From Bacteroidota bacterium (GTDB lineage Bacteria > Bacteroidota > Bacteroidia > Chitinophagales > Chitinophagaceae): a stretch of DNA of 64,000 bases. Shown here piece by piece: positions 1 to 8,712 of the stretch (positions are counted from its first letter, which is position 1; each line of letters opens with the position of its first letter). The stretch covers positions 62,001 to 126,000 of the forward strand of contig CANGUG010000001.1 of assembly GCA_947457075.1 (NCBI GenBank). The letters are read 5' to 3'. The position numbers and the translations under genes are program-made. The notes under the pieces are model-generated. The model made no database searches, was not told where the DNA came from, and saw only the letters and a list, made by a program, of their open reading frames with translations.

Positions 1-474
1 GAAATTGAAGTACCCCAAACGGGACTCAAGGTTACTAGCTATTCATTGAGTCATGTTAATCCATATGAAAGTACCGCATTCCTTGTGAATAATAATAAGG
101 AATACTTATTGTATTTTGGTGACACTGGTGCAGATACGGTTGAACGCTCCAATAAATTATTGAACGTATGGACTAAAATAGCCCCCTTAATAAAAAGCAA
201 ACAACTTAAAGCTATATTTATTGAAGTTTCATTTGACAATAGTTTGCCTGATAAGTCCTTATTTGGTCATTTAAATCCAAGGTTACTAATGCAGGAAATG
301 GATAAGCTATATAGCATTGCTGGAAATAATCTTAAAGAAGTGGCCATTGCCGTTACGCATATAAAACCTTGCTCAAACTGTACACAAAATATTAAACAGC
401 AAATTGAAGCAGGTAATCATTTAGGACTGAAAATAATTTATCCAACACAGGGCGCCTTAATCAATTTGAATTAA
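1..474 (+). CDS. Class II 3',5'-cyclic-nucleotide phosphodiesterase, 3' part
   Basis: The reading frame is open from base 1, so the true start lies before the window and only about 157 C-terminal residues are visible. The strings YLLYFGDTGAD, AIFIEVSF, a GHL-containing helix and AVTHIKP match the C-terminal half of class II cAMP phosphodiesterases (PDEase_II, metallo-beta-lactamase fold), where the Asp and His residues bind the metal pair. Such enzymes hydrolyse cAMP and are often periplasmic; the signal peptide, if any, is outside the window. The gene converges on the permease with an 11-base gap. The TTG at base 46 is only an internal codon. Family call is confident; substrate is inferred. 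Confidence 0.85.
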   Translation, partial: EIEVPQTGLKVTSYSLSHVNPYESTAFLVNNNKEYLLYFGDTGADTVERSNKLLNVWTKIAPLIKSKQLKAIFIEVSFDNSLPDKSLFGHLNPRLLMQEMDKLYSIAGNNLKEVAIAVTHIKPCSNCTQNIKQQIEAGNHLGLKIIYPTQGALINLN

Positions 475-485
475 TTTTTTTTCAA

Positions 486-1886
486 TTAATTTAAAGGAGG
501 TGCTTGATGCTTTTTTCTTAACCAATAATACACCGGTATTCCAGTTGCCATTAAGCTGATACCCCAAATAGCTTCAAGCGGTTGATTGATGATTGTACTT
601 ATAAACAAACTCACACAAAACAAACAAAAAATGGCTGGCACAAAGGGATAGCCAATTACTTTGTAGGCTCTTTCCATTTGGGGATGTTTTACCCGCATAA
701 TGATTACTCCCAATGCAGTACTTCCATAAAAAAGGAATGAAGCGAATACAAGCATATCCGTTAACTGATCAAATGTCCCAGTAAAAACCAATATGATGGC
801 CCAGAAGGCTTGTATAAATAAAGCAATATCTGGCGTATTGTATTTAGGATGAACAGATGCCGCTTTTGAAAAAAACATTTTATCTCTCGCCATTGCATAT
901 AAAATTCTAGCTGACATTAAAATGCTGCTATTAGTTGAATTCATCGTGGTTACTAAAATCAAGCCTGCTATTAAGGTCATACCCAATGTTCCACTAATTT
1001 TTCCTGCAACTTCGACTGCTGCAATTTTATTGGGAGTAGCATTTAACTCGATAAAAAAATCAATGGGCAATATATAAACAAATAGCGTGTTTAATAATAC
1101 ATAAGCTACAATCACGATTATCGTGCCCCCCCCTAAAGCCAAGGGTAATATTTTTTTAGGGTTTTTTACTTCTTCTCCGATATAGGCAATATTATTCCAG
1201 CCTTCGTATCCCCAAAATGCACCAAGACTTGCAATAAATAATGCTTTTAATAAATTCCATCCTTGCGGTACAGGATGACTACTAACTAAACTGGTTGTAG
1301 TTAAATTTTGTGTGCTTCCTTTGCCAGAAAAAAATCCAACAATCAAAAAGCTAAGAATACAAAAAAGCATTAAATAAGTGAGTAGGCTACTTAATTTTTC
1401 AGCGAACTGCACGCCACGATAATTTAACAAGGTGAGTAATATAATTAACACAGAAGCCAATAGCTTGATAGATAAATTTTGAAACAAGGCAATGCCCATA
1501 AAACTTTCATCGCTTCCCAATGTGGGTAAGGGTATTAAGCTATTCAAAGATTGGGCAAAAATATATGCGAGAGCCGAAATAGCTGCCGTTTTTATCACAG
1601 CAAAACTTGACCACCCGTATAAAAAAGAAAAAAAACGGCCATACACTTTTTGAAAATAAAAATACTCACCGCCTGAGTTTGGAAACATACTTACCATTTC
1701 GGCAGTAGATAATGCACCTGCTAAACTTATTAAACCTGCCACTAACCAACAAAGTATAATTAACCAGGAACTTCCCAACTCTTGCGCCATTGGCGCAATT
1801 TTTTTAAACACACCCGACCCAATAATTACACTCACTACCAAAAAAGTAGCAGCACTTAATCCAATTTTAGGTTTGAGTGTTTCCAT
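486..1886 (-). CDS. APC-family amino acid permease
   Basis: This 466-residue, very hydrophobic protein has about 12 membrane segments. The first segment carries the APC signature GSGVF (residues 23-27), the loop that holds the substrate amino group in LeuT-fold permeases. Later motifs such as GYEGWNNIAYIGEEVKNP fit the LAT/basic amino acid subgroup. It is the last gene of a minus-strand series after the dipeptide epimerase (27-base gap), so it may import or exchange amino acids released by the upstream hydrolases. The substrate cannot be read from the sequence. Confidence 0.9.
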   Translation of the reverse strand: METLKPKIGLSAATFLVVSVIIGSGVFKKIAPMAQELGSSWLIILCWLVAGLISLAGALSTAEMVSMFPNSGGEYFYFQKVYGRFFSFLYGWSSFAVIKTAAISALAYIFAQSLNSLIPLPTLGSDESFMGIALFQNLSIKLLASVLIILLTLLNYRGVQFAEKLSSLLTYLMLFCILSFLIVGFFSGKGSTQNLTTTSLVSSHPVPQGWNLLKALFIASLGAFWGYEGWNNIAYIGEEVKNPKKILPLALGGGTIIVIVAYVLLNTLFVYILPIDFFIELNATPNKIAAVEVAGKISGTLGMTLIAGLILVTTMNSTNSSILMSARILYAMARDKMFFSKAASVHPKYNTPDIALFIQAFWAIILVFTGTFDQLTDMLVFASFLFYGSTALGVIIMRVKHPQMERAYKVIGYPFVPAIFCLFCVSLFISTIINQPLEAIWGISLMATGIPVYYWLRKKHQAPPLN

Positions 1887-1912
1887 TAAGCAATAAACTA
1901 TTTTAATTGAAT

Positions 1913-2980
1913 TTAAATAATTGAAAAGCCAAAACCAGCGCCTGTATTGATACGCATTTCACCTTTCACAATTTCAAAGCCCCCTTTAACCAAGTCCTCA
2001 GCCAAATCCAAACTTCCATCTAAATCAATATATTTTGTATTGGGGCATGCATAAGCAACATGTAATGCCGCGGTAATACTAATGATACTTTCGTCATTAC
2101 AACCCCAGAATAAATCAATAAGGGCGTTTTGAGCAATATTGGCTATTCCTAAAGCACCCACTATACCCCCGCATTTCATGAGTTTTATATTATAAATACC
2201 AAATGGCTTTTCGTTGGAAGCAAAATGTAAAGCGGCTTGTGAATTTTTTAATGACTCATCTGCCGCTAATAATTTTCGATCAGGCCAATCTAAAGTGAAC
2301 AATTCACTTTCAGTGCCTACAGGCATAGGTTGTTCAATCAATTCTAAGTCCATGCCTTTTGTGGCTGCAATAAATTTTTGCAAATCAGTAATGCTATATC
2401 CCTGATTGGCATCTACTCTTATTTTAAATTGATGGCCATATTGCTCTTTTAACTTTACAACCCGTTCAATATCCTCATTCACCTCTATGCCAGTTTTAAC
2501 TTTCAAAATTTGAAAGCCCATTGCTTGATAAGCTTTTGCTTCCTGTAATGTATCCTGTACATTTTTAATTCCAATGGTAACCGAAGTGGGTAAGCTATTC
2601 ATTTTTTGACCATAAAATTCCGCCACTGAAATACCCATATATTTTCCAAAAGCATCATGTAATGCAATATCAATCGCCGCTTGAGTGCCGGGTAAATGGG
2701 GGAAATGTTGAAGTGTTTGAAAAATAATTTGCTGAAAATGTCTAATATCTCTACCCACAAAATTTTGCACAAATGCTGTTTGTAAATTGGCAACAGTTTG
2801 TTCGGTGGTTTCTCCCACCACTTCTTCCGCAGGACTTCCTGAACCATACCCAATCATCCCATTGGCAAGTTCTATTTCAAAAAACGCCAATTGCACATCT
2901 GAGAATGTATTATAAGCAATGGTATAGGGCTTGGTCAAAGCCATTTTTTTTAAATAAGATCGAACTGCTACAATTTTCAT
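1913..2980 (-). CDS. Dipeptide epimerase (enolase superfamily; L-Ala-D/L-Glu type or DgcA-like)
   Basis: The 355-residue protein has an enolase-superfamily layout. Catalytic K160-x-K162, metal ligands D190, E216 and D241, the second base K266 in IKLMKCGG, and D296 are all present. A C-terminal D319-L-D321 corresponds to the DxD pair that binds the free ammonium group of dipeptides in L-Ala-D/L-Glu epimerases. That favours a dipeptide epimerase acting on murein peptides. Next door (6-base gap) is a DUF1611/DgcN homologue; DgcN-DgcA pairs are known to catabolise D-glutamate through N-acetylation and racemisation, with DgcA usually annotated as a dipeptide epimerase. Both readings involve D-glutamate. 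No signal peptide, so cytoplasmic. Confidence 0.9.
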   Translation of the reverse strand: MKIVAVRSYLKKMALTKPYTIAYNTFSDVQLAFFEIELANGMIGYGSGSPAEEVVGETTEQTVANLQTAFVQNFVGRDIRHFQQIIFQTLQHFPHLPGTQAAIDIALHDAFGKYMGISVAEFYGQKMNSLPTSVTIGIKNVQDTLQEAKAYQAMGFQILKVKTGIEVNEDIERVVKLKEQYGHQFKIRVDANQGYSITDLQKFIAATKGMDLELIEQPMPVGTESELFTLDWPDRKLLAADESLKNSQAALHFASNEKPFGIYNIKLMKCGGIVGALGIANIAQNALIDLFWGCNDESIISITAALHVAYACPNTKYIDLDGSLDLAEDLVKGGFEIVKGEMRINTGAGFGFSII

Positions 2981-2986
2981 GTTAAT

Positions 2987-4048
2987 TTATTTTATCAATG
3001 CTTTTAATACTGGCATTAATGGATCAACTCCTTCCTGTATTGGTAATAAAACGGGAATATTTAATTTTTGGGCATATTCTTTTTGATAAGCAAAGGCTTC
3101 TTCGGTAGTACATTCTTCGGTATTGACTGCAACTGCAATGACTTTAGAACCCAATTTTTCGATAATTTCTATTTCAGTTTCTACCGGCGGGATAGCGCCC
3201 CAGTGTTCATCGTTGTCAAAGTATTTTCTCTTTGGAGCGAATAGTAAAACAACATACTTGGCATTACCTGAAATTAATAACTCAATGCCACAAGGACCAC
3301 TAGGGTTGCGTAAAGAGGATTGTCCTTCTAAAAATAGGATATCGGCATTGGTTTCCTTCCAACAACTAACAATGGCATGTTCTAATTCACCTGATACAAA
3401 ATCATTTAAAGTAGAATCGAAAACAAATCCATATTTGCCTCCTTGTAACCAACCTGTTTGACCTGTATAAATCATTTGACTATTTATACCTTTTGCTTCA
3501 CAGGCTTGCCTTAACATTCTAGCAGTGGTTCTTTTTCCCATGGCACAATCCATGCCGATGACTGCCACAATGGGGGCTGTTACTTTAAATATATCGCCAG
3601 TCCAAAAATGAAGTTCTTCTCTGGATTTAGGTTTTCTAACATCAATGAGTTGCACTCCTTTTGATTTTGCCAAGTTAACTAGGGCGGGCTTATCATTTAA
3701 GTACTCATGTAACCCATTCACAATTGAAATACCCGCATCAATTGCTTTGATAACCACTTCCAGCATATTACCTGGCAATTTACCCCCCACGGTAGCAACA
3801 CCAATGACTAAATATTGTACATGACTTAATTGAGCGATTGCATTTTCAAAACTAGCAAACACAGGAATATTTCTGTGTTGTCCATCAAGTAATGAACCTG
3901 CATCTTCACCTGCTGTTGCCTCTGCATCCACTATTCCAATAATCTTAAAACGCTCAGTGCCTCTAATTAAACCATGTGCCGTTTTAGCATCAGATGAAGT
4001 TAATAGTCCATTGGTCAATACAATGGCATTGTTATTGTTATCCGACAT
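2987..4048 (-). CDS. DUF1611 P-loop protein, DgcN-like
   Basis: The 353-residue protein matches DUF1611. An N-terminal Rossmann-like part (about 1-150) is followed by a P-loop-like motif GMDCAMGKRTTA (residues 165-176) and an NTPase-like C-terminal half. Family members include DgcN, a D-glutamate N-acetyltransferase that works with DgcA. Pairing with the enolase-superfamily epimerase immediately downstream matches that gene order. A promoter-like TATCTTTA on the minus strand lies about 35 bases upstream of the ATG (4083-4090), so it may be transcribed independently of the upstream amidohydrolase. Family assignment is firm; the exact reaction is inferred from family and context. Confidence 0.8.
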   Translation of the reverse strand: MSDNNNNAIVLTNGLLTSSDAKTAHGLIRGTERFKIIGIVDAEATAGEDAGSLLDGQHRNIPVFASFENAIAQLSHVQYLVIGVATVGGKLPGNMLEVVIKAIDAGISIVNGLHEYLNDKPALVNLAKSKGVQLIDVRKPKSREELHFWTGDIFKVTAPIVAVIGMDCAMGKRTTARMLRQACEAKGINSQMIYTGQTGWLQGGKYGFVFDSTLNDFVSGELEHAIVSCWKETNADILFLEGQSSLRNPSGPCGIELLISGNAKYVVLLFAPKRKYFDNDEHWGAIPPVETEIEIIEKLGSKVIAVAVNTEECTTEEAFAYQKEYAQKLNIPVLLPIQEGVDPLMPVLKALIK

Positions 4049-4110
4049 ACGCCTAAAATATTTTTATAATTGCTGAATATTTTAAAGATATAAAAACTAA
4101 AGCAAAAGCA

Positions 4111-5655
4111 CTATCGTTTTATAAAAACACCAGGTGTTTTACCAGTTGATTTTTGATCCTTGTAAACCAATTGTCCATTTACCCATACCATTTCAATTCC
4201 TTCGGACAAGGCTTTGCTATTTTGAATACTCGCTTTATCAATAATAGTAGTTGGATTAAACAAAACTAAATCTGCTTTTTTACCTACCGCAATTATTCCT
4301 CTTTCTTTAATTCCTAAGTAAGCAGCAGTTTGACCTGTCATTTTATGTATCGCAGTAGTTAAGTCCATTATTTTTTCATTTCGAACATACTTTCCTAACA
4401 CTCTTGTAAACGAACCATAACCACGAGGATGACCACCTGCATTGCCATCAGAACAAATTACAGCATAAGGCCAAGCAATAAATTTTGCTACATCCATTTC
4501 GCTCATACTCTTTGCTGCTATTGCTTCTATGCTGCCTTTATAATTTGGATTTTTTTCTTTAAAATCAGCAGCAATGGCTACCAAACTTATTAATGCTTCA
4601 GCATCGGATTCTTTTCTTTCTTTTGCAATGGTCGATAATGTTTTTCCAACATAACTAGGATTAGGTGCATATTGTACAATATAAGATTCACTAGGATCAA
4701 ACAATTGCGTTACGGCTAATTGTGCACTTGCCAAATTGGTATAATCTCTTGCTGGAAATAATACCCTTAATGTTGAATTCCAAAATGTATATGGATACAC
4801 ATCTGCTGTTATTTGTACGCCTTCTGCTCTGGCTTTATCCAATTGCGCTAAAATAGCGCTAGCTGTATTCCAATCTGATTTTTTTGCCAATTTAATATGA
4901 GAAATTTGAACTGGCATCTTTGTGATTTTCCCAATTTGAATAATTTCATCTAAAGCATCAGCCATGGTAACATCTTCACTTCTTATATGACTTATATATC
5001 TTGTATTTTCGGCAGCAGCCAATTTTGCCAATTGAAGCACTTCGTCTCTATTGGAATAAAAAGCCTGCTCATACTCTAATCCTGTTGATAAACCTAGTGC
5101 CCCTTTGTCTAATGCAGATTTTAAAATTAATTTCATTTTATCTATTTCTTCCTGCGTTGCATTGCGCAATAAATTTTTCTCTCCCATCACTTCTTCTCTT
5201 AAACTAGAATGTCCTACAAAAGAAGCAACATTAGGCACCACTGGCTTTTCTTGCATATCCTGTATAAGTGATTCCATTGGATAACTTGATCCATCTTGTC
5301 CAATCACCACAGTTGTGATTCCTTGATTAGAAGTGGAGAGACCAGCTTTGTTTTTTTGCAAATCTGCAAAATGGTGACTATGTGCATCGATAAAACCCGG
5401 CGCTAATACCATACCTTTCCCATTAACAACATTGTCATTTTTAGTAGGCGCTACTTTTCCAATTGCAATAATGGCATCGCCTAAAATGCGTATCGATCCA
5501 TTTAAGGGTGCAGCACCTGTACCATCAACAATAAGTACATTGGTAATAAGAGTACTATTGATGGCGTTTTGGGCGAGGGTATTTTTTTGTGCATGTACAG
5601 TAAAAAGCACAAATGACAATACAGTAATGACTACTCCTTTAAATATATTATTCAT
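4111..5655 (-). CDS. Exported N-acyl-D-amino-acid deacylase-like amidohydrolase
   Basis: The 514-residue protein starts with a signal peptide ending near VHAQ and carries the amidohydrolase barrel: HSH at residues 92-94, SHIRSEDV and QISHIKL with the two later histidines, and the acid of ICSDGNAGGHPRGYGS. D-aminoacylases of this family release free D-amino acids from N-acyl derivatives. The position that is Cys in D-aminoacylase (the NCG motif of the paralogue at 58299, C109) is Q120-D121-G here, so metal binding or specificity may differ. It follows the symporter by 9 bases and is probably co-transcribed. It likely acts in the periplasm. Confidence 0.85.
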   Translation of the reverse strand: MNNIFKGVVITVLSFVLFTVHAQKNTLAQNAINSTLITNVLIVDGTGAAPLNGSIRILGDAIIAIGKVAPTKNDNVVNGKGMVLAPGFIDAHSHHFADLQKNKAGLSTSNQGITTVVIGQDGSSYPMESLIQDMQEKPVVPNVASFVGHSSLREEVMGEKNLLRNATQEEIDKMKLILKSALDKGALGLSTGLEYEQAFYSNRDEVLQLAKLAAAENTRYISHIRSEDVTMADALDEIIQIGKITKMPVQISHIKLAKKSDWNTASAILAQLDKARAEGVQITADVYPYTFWNSTLRVLFPARDYTNLASAQLAVTQLFDPSESYIVQYAPNPSYVGKTLSTIAKERKESDAEALISLVAIAADFKEKNPNYKGSIEAIAAKSMSEMDVAKFIAWPYAVICSDGNAGGHPRGYGSFTRVLGKYVRNEKIMDLTTAIHKMTGQTAAYLGIKERGIIAVGKKADLVLFNPTTIIDKASIQNSKALSEGIEMVWVNGQLVYKDQKSTGKTPGVFIKR

Positions 5656-5664
5656 ACAATTATT

Positions 5665-7371
5665 TTACCAGAATCTAAAATACAATGCTGCAACAACGAC
5701 TAACACAATAATGATCATAGCAATATGTGTATTCGTTAACTTATATTTTGTATTGTCTTCTTCTAATGCGCTAGCATGAGTTTGTCCTTTTACATCAATC
5801 AAACTAATTATTACCATTGTTAAAGTTGTAAAGAAAAACACCCAACCCATTTGAATTAAATACGGAATTTCATAAGTGCCTGCTTTTGTTTTAAATGCAG
5901 TATATAATAAAGTTTCATTGCCCATTAACTGAGGCATGAATTTATCAAATAAAATAGCCAATATCAACCCAAAGAATATACCACTGATGGCAGCCTTCGA
6001 AGTAGTTTTTTTCCAAAAGAAACCTAGTAAAAATACCGGGAAAATAGCAGGTGAAATATACCCAGTATATTTTTGTATAAATTCAAAGCCTCCTTTGCCT
6101 CCAATACCCAAAGTGTCATTCCAATTAATGACAATAGCAATAATCAATGAAATGATAATAACCAGTCTGCCAATATAAACAGTTTTGATATCTGCTGCAC
6201 TTTTATTTAAATACTTTTTATAAATATCCAGTGAAAAAATAGTTGAGATACTATTTGCTTTACCTGCTAATGAAGCTACTATAGCTGCTGTTAAAGCGGC
6301 CATTGATAAGCCTTTTAGCCCAACGGGTAAAAATCCAATCACTGATGAATAAGCATTGTCCTGATTGAGTGTTCCTGCAGTTAACATTTCCTGTTGCAAT
6401 TGTCCATGCTCATGTAAAACATAGGCAGCAATACCCGGCACTACCACTAATAATGGCATAAATAATTTTAAAATAGCTGCAAAAAATATACCTGATCGCG
6501 CCGTTTTTAAATCAGCCCCTAAAGCTCTTTGTGTAATATATTGATTGCAACCCCAATAGTTTAAGTTTGCAATCCACATACCCGCTGCCATCATTGCCAA
6601 TCCTGGTAAACTCGAATAATCTTCAATTTGTTTTTCGGTTGCCCCTGGACCAGGCTTATCAAAAATCATTTTAAAATGATCCGGTGCTGTTTTTATTAAA
6701 TGATTAAACCCTGCAAATGCATTATTTCCGTATCCGAATTCTTTACTCACCACCGTCAATGCAATATAGGTAGTGATTAATCCCCCTACACTTAATACCA
6801 CTACTTGAATAACGTCGGTATAGCCAATTACCTTCATTCCCCCTAAAGTGATGAACAAAGCAAAAACTGCAAGGCCAATCATGATTAAATGAAAATGCTG
6901 TCCTCCACTTAAATTATTTATCGCAATAGTGCCTAAATATAAAATGGAAGTAAGGTTAACAAAGATGTATAAGAATAACCAAAAAATGGCCATGATCATT
7001 GCAACCGTATCGTTATACCTAGTTTTTAAAAACTGAGGCATGGTATAAATTTTATTCTTTAAATACACTGGCATAAAAAATATACCCACCACTACCAATG
7101 AAATGGCTGCCAACCACTCGTAGGCAGAAATTGCCAGTCCAAGCCTAAAACCATTGCCACTCATGCCAATAAACTGCTCGGCAGAAATATTAGAAGCAAT
7201 AAGGGATGCACCTATTGCCCACCAAGTTAATTGTCCTTCGGCTAAAAAAAAGTCATTCGTATTTAAAGTGGCCGATTTTTTTCGACGATAAATCCAAAAA
7301 CCGTAACTCGAGATAATTACAAAATACAATAGAAAAACCAAATAATCATACTGCTGAAGTGTTTGTGGCAT
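5665..7371 (-). CDS. Sodium:solute symporter (SSS/SLC5 family)
   Basis: This 568-residue protein has about 13-14 hydrophobic segments. The segment NISAEQFIGMSG (residues 61-72) and the conserved NYWGCNQYITQRALGA region are characteristic of the Na+/glucose-type SSS family. It is first in the minus-strand series with the D-aminoacylase-like gene 9 bases downstream, which suggests uptake of the released product or of a related amide, sugar or amino acid. The substrate is not determined by sequence. Its upstream region (7372-7500) is shared with the divergent thioesterase-like gene. Confidence 0.9.
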   Translation of the reverse strand: MPQTLQQYDYLVFLLYFVIISSYGFWIYRRKKSATLNTNDFFLAEGQLTWWAIGASLIASNISAEQFIGMSGNGFRLGLAISAYEWLAAISLVVVGIFFMPVYLKNKIYTMPQFLKTRYNDTVAMIMAIFWLFLYIFVNLTSILYLGTIAINNLSGGQHFHLIMIGLAVFALFITLGGMKVIGYTDVIQVVVLSVGGLITTYIALTVVSKEFGYGNNAFAGFNHLIKTAPDHFKMIFDKPGPGATEKQIEDYSSLPGLAMMAAGMWIANLNYWGCNQYITQRALGADLKTARSGIFFAAILKLFMPLLVVVPGIAAYVLHEHGQLQQEMLTAGTLNQDNAYSSVIGFLPVGLKGLSMAALTAAIVASLAGKANSISTIFSLDIYKKYLNKSAADIKTVYIGRLVIIISLIIAIVINWNDTLGIGGKGGFEFIQKYTGYISPAIFPVFLLGFFWKKTTSKAAISGIFFGLILAILFDKFMPQLMGNETLLYTAFKTKAGTYEIPYLIQMGWVFFFTTLTMVIISLIDVKGQTHASALEEDNTKYKLTNTHIAMIIIVLVVVAALYFRFW

Positions 7372-7500
7372 ATACTTGTTATGTTTAATTCCTAAATTTA
7401 AGGGTTATCCTTTAAATATTATTAATGCACCCAAATTTGTAGGCGCTTTTTTATACTTATTTATGAAAGAGAATTTGTAATTTTAAGTTCAATATTATAT

Positions 7501-7986
7501 ATGACTTCCCTATTTAAAGCATTTGTTCAAAAAATTAGTAGTCCCTTAAATTTTGGATTTTTCTTGGCCACAAAATTGCCTGCGGCTTTTTTTGTTGGAC
7601 TGAAACTAAATCATATTAATGAACAAAGTTGCACGATACAAGTGAAACATACTTGGTTTAGTAAAAACCCATTTAAGTCGGTGTATTTTGCCGCAGAAGC
7701 CATGGCGGCCGAAATGAGCACTGGCTTACTAGCATTTGGACATATATATGAAAGACAACCCAAAGTAAGTATGCTGGTGGTGAAAATGGAAGCGGAATAT
7801 TTTAAAAAAGGAACCGGTAAATTATATTTTAAATGCAATGATGGTGTAGCGGTAGAGCAAGCAATTAATGCTGCGATTCAAACAGGTGAAGGGCAAACGC
7901 TTATTTGCAATTCAATTGGAACCAATGAAAAAGGAGAAAAAGTGGCTAATTTTAATTTTACTTGGAGTTTTAAAGCTAAAGGATAA
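7501..7986 (+). CDS. DUF4442 hotdog-fold thioesterase-like protein
   Basis: The 161-residue protein resembles DUF4442/PaaI-like hotdog proteins. It has a long central helix (AAEAMAAEMSTGLLAF) followed by strands ending in a basic beta-hairpin (KKGTGKLYFKCNDG), the usual hotdog order. Such proteins commonly hydrolyse acyl-CoA thioesters, but this subgroup is poorly characterised. There is no signal peptide. The gene stands alone, divergent from the symporter, and ends at a strong hairpin terminator. Confidence 0.7.
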   Translation: MTSLFKAFVQKISSPLNFGFFLATKLPAAFFVGLKLNHINEQSCTIQVKHTWFSKNPFKSVYFAAEAMAAEMSTGLLAFGHIYERQPKVSMLVVKMEAEYFKKGTGKLYFKCNDGVAVEQAINAAIQTGEGQTLICNSIGTNEKGEKVANFNFTWSFKAKG

Positions 7987-8018
7987 TACAAACTATATAC
8001 AAATAAAAATAGTAGCAT

Positions 8019-8052
8019 AAAAAAAGCGATCTCCATGGAGATCGCTTTTTTT
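8019..8052. terminator. Bidirectional intrinsic terminator
   Basis: A perfect inverted repeat (AGCGATCTCC / GGAGATCGCT with central AT) is flanked by an A-run on the left and a T-run on the right. It therefore works in both directions for the convergent thioesterase-like and HmuY-like genes. Confidence 0.9.
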
Positions 8053-8065
8053 ATGGGGAACAGTA

Positions 8066-8710
8066 TTAAAACTTTTTTGTTCCATTAGGTTGATAAGCAA
8101 CTCGGAAAGTATAATAACGTTGTTTGGTTAACTTATCCATATCAGACGCAGTAACCGGTAGGGTTACACCGCCTTTGTAATAAGAGATAATTTCAATTTT
8201 TGCATATTTACCCGATGCGGTTCTAATCACTAATACTCTACCAGCTAAAGGTGTAACTAAATTAGTTAAACCATCATAATTATACCATCCTTTTCCACTT
8301 CCCATTGGAATGGCAAAAGAGGCAGGTGCATTATCAGTTCTAAAAACCGAATCAGCAGGAATGGTTGTTAGTGCATCAAATAAACCTACGTACACAAAAG
8401 CGCCTCCTTGACCAATACCACTTGTCCCACTATTCGTAATAATTCTTGTTGACATAAAGGCAATATCCCATTTAGTAGTTGCACTATCCGTATTTGGCAC
8501 GATAGCATTTTTTTCAATACTATAAAAAGTATATTTGCCATTGGTAATAGGAGCACCCTGTGGACTTAATCTTACCACTGTATCTGCAGGGATATCATTA
8601 ACTCTTACAGCAGTAACAGGCATTACTGTAGTAGTGGATGATTTTGTACATGCCCACATACTCACTGAACAAATTAAACACATTGCAAGGTTTTGGATTG
8701 ATTTTTTCAT
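8066..8710 (-). CDS. HmuY-like heme-binding lipoprotein
   Basis: This 214-residue protein has a lipoprotein signal ending SMWAC (lipidation at C21). The body fits the HmuY family: repeated short strands, a TTKWDIAFMSTRI core and a YYTFRVAYQ C-terminal strand. HmuY proteins are surface lipoproteins that take heme from host or environmental hemoproteins and pass it to the TonB receptor HmuR. It starts 2 bases after the stop of the TonB receptor gene, so the two are one operon, in the order receptor then lipoprotein. The His or Met ligands to heme cannot be assigned with confidence. Confidence 0.8.
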   Translation of the reverse strand: MKKSIQNLAMCLICSVSMWACTKSSTTTVMPVTAVRVNDIPADTVVRLSPQGAPITNGKYTFYSIEKNAIVPNTDSATTKWDIAFMSTRIITNSGTSGIGQGGAFVYVGLFDALTTIPADSVFRTDNAPASFAIPMGSGKGWYNYDGLTNLVTPLAGRVLVIRTASGKYAKIEIISYYKGGVTLPVTASDMDKLTKQRYYTFRVAYQPNGTKKF

Positions 8711-8712
8711 GG

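Noticed and set aside
7372..7500. Riboswitch or structured leader between symporter and thioesterase genes
   Set aside because: The region is plain AT-rich sequence with only weak promoter-like elements and no stable hairpin.
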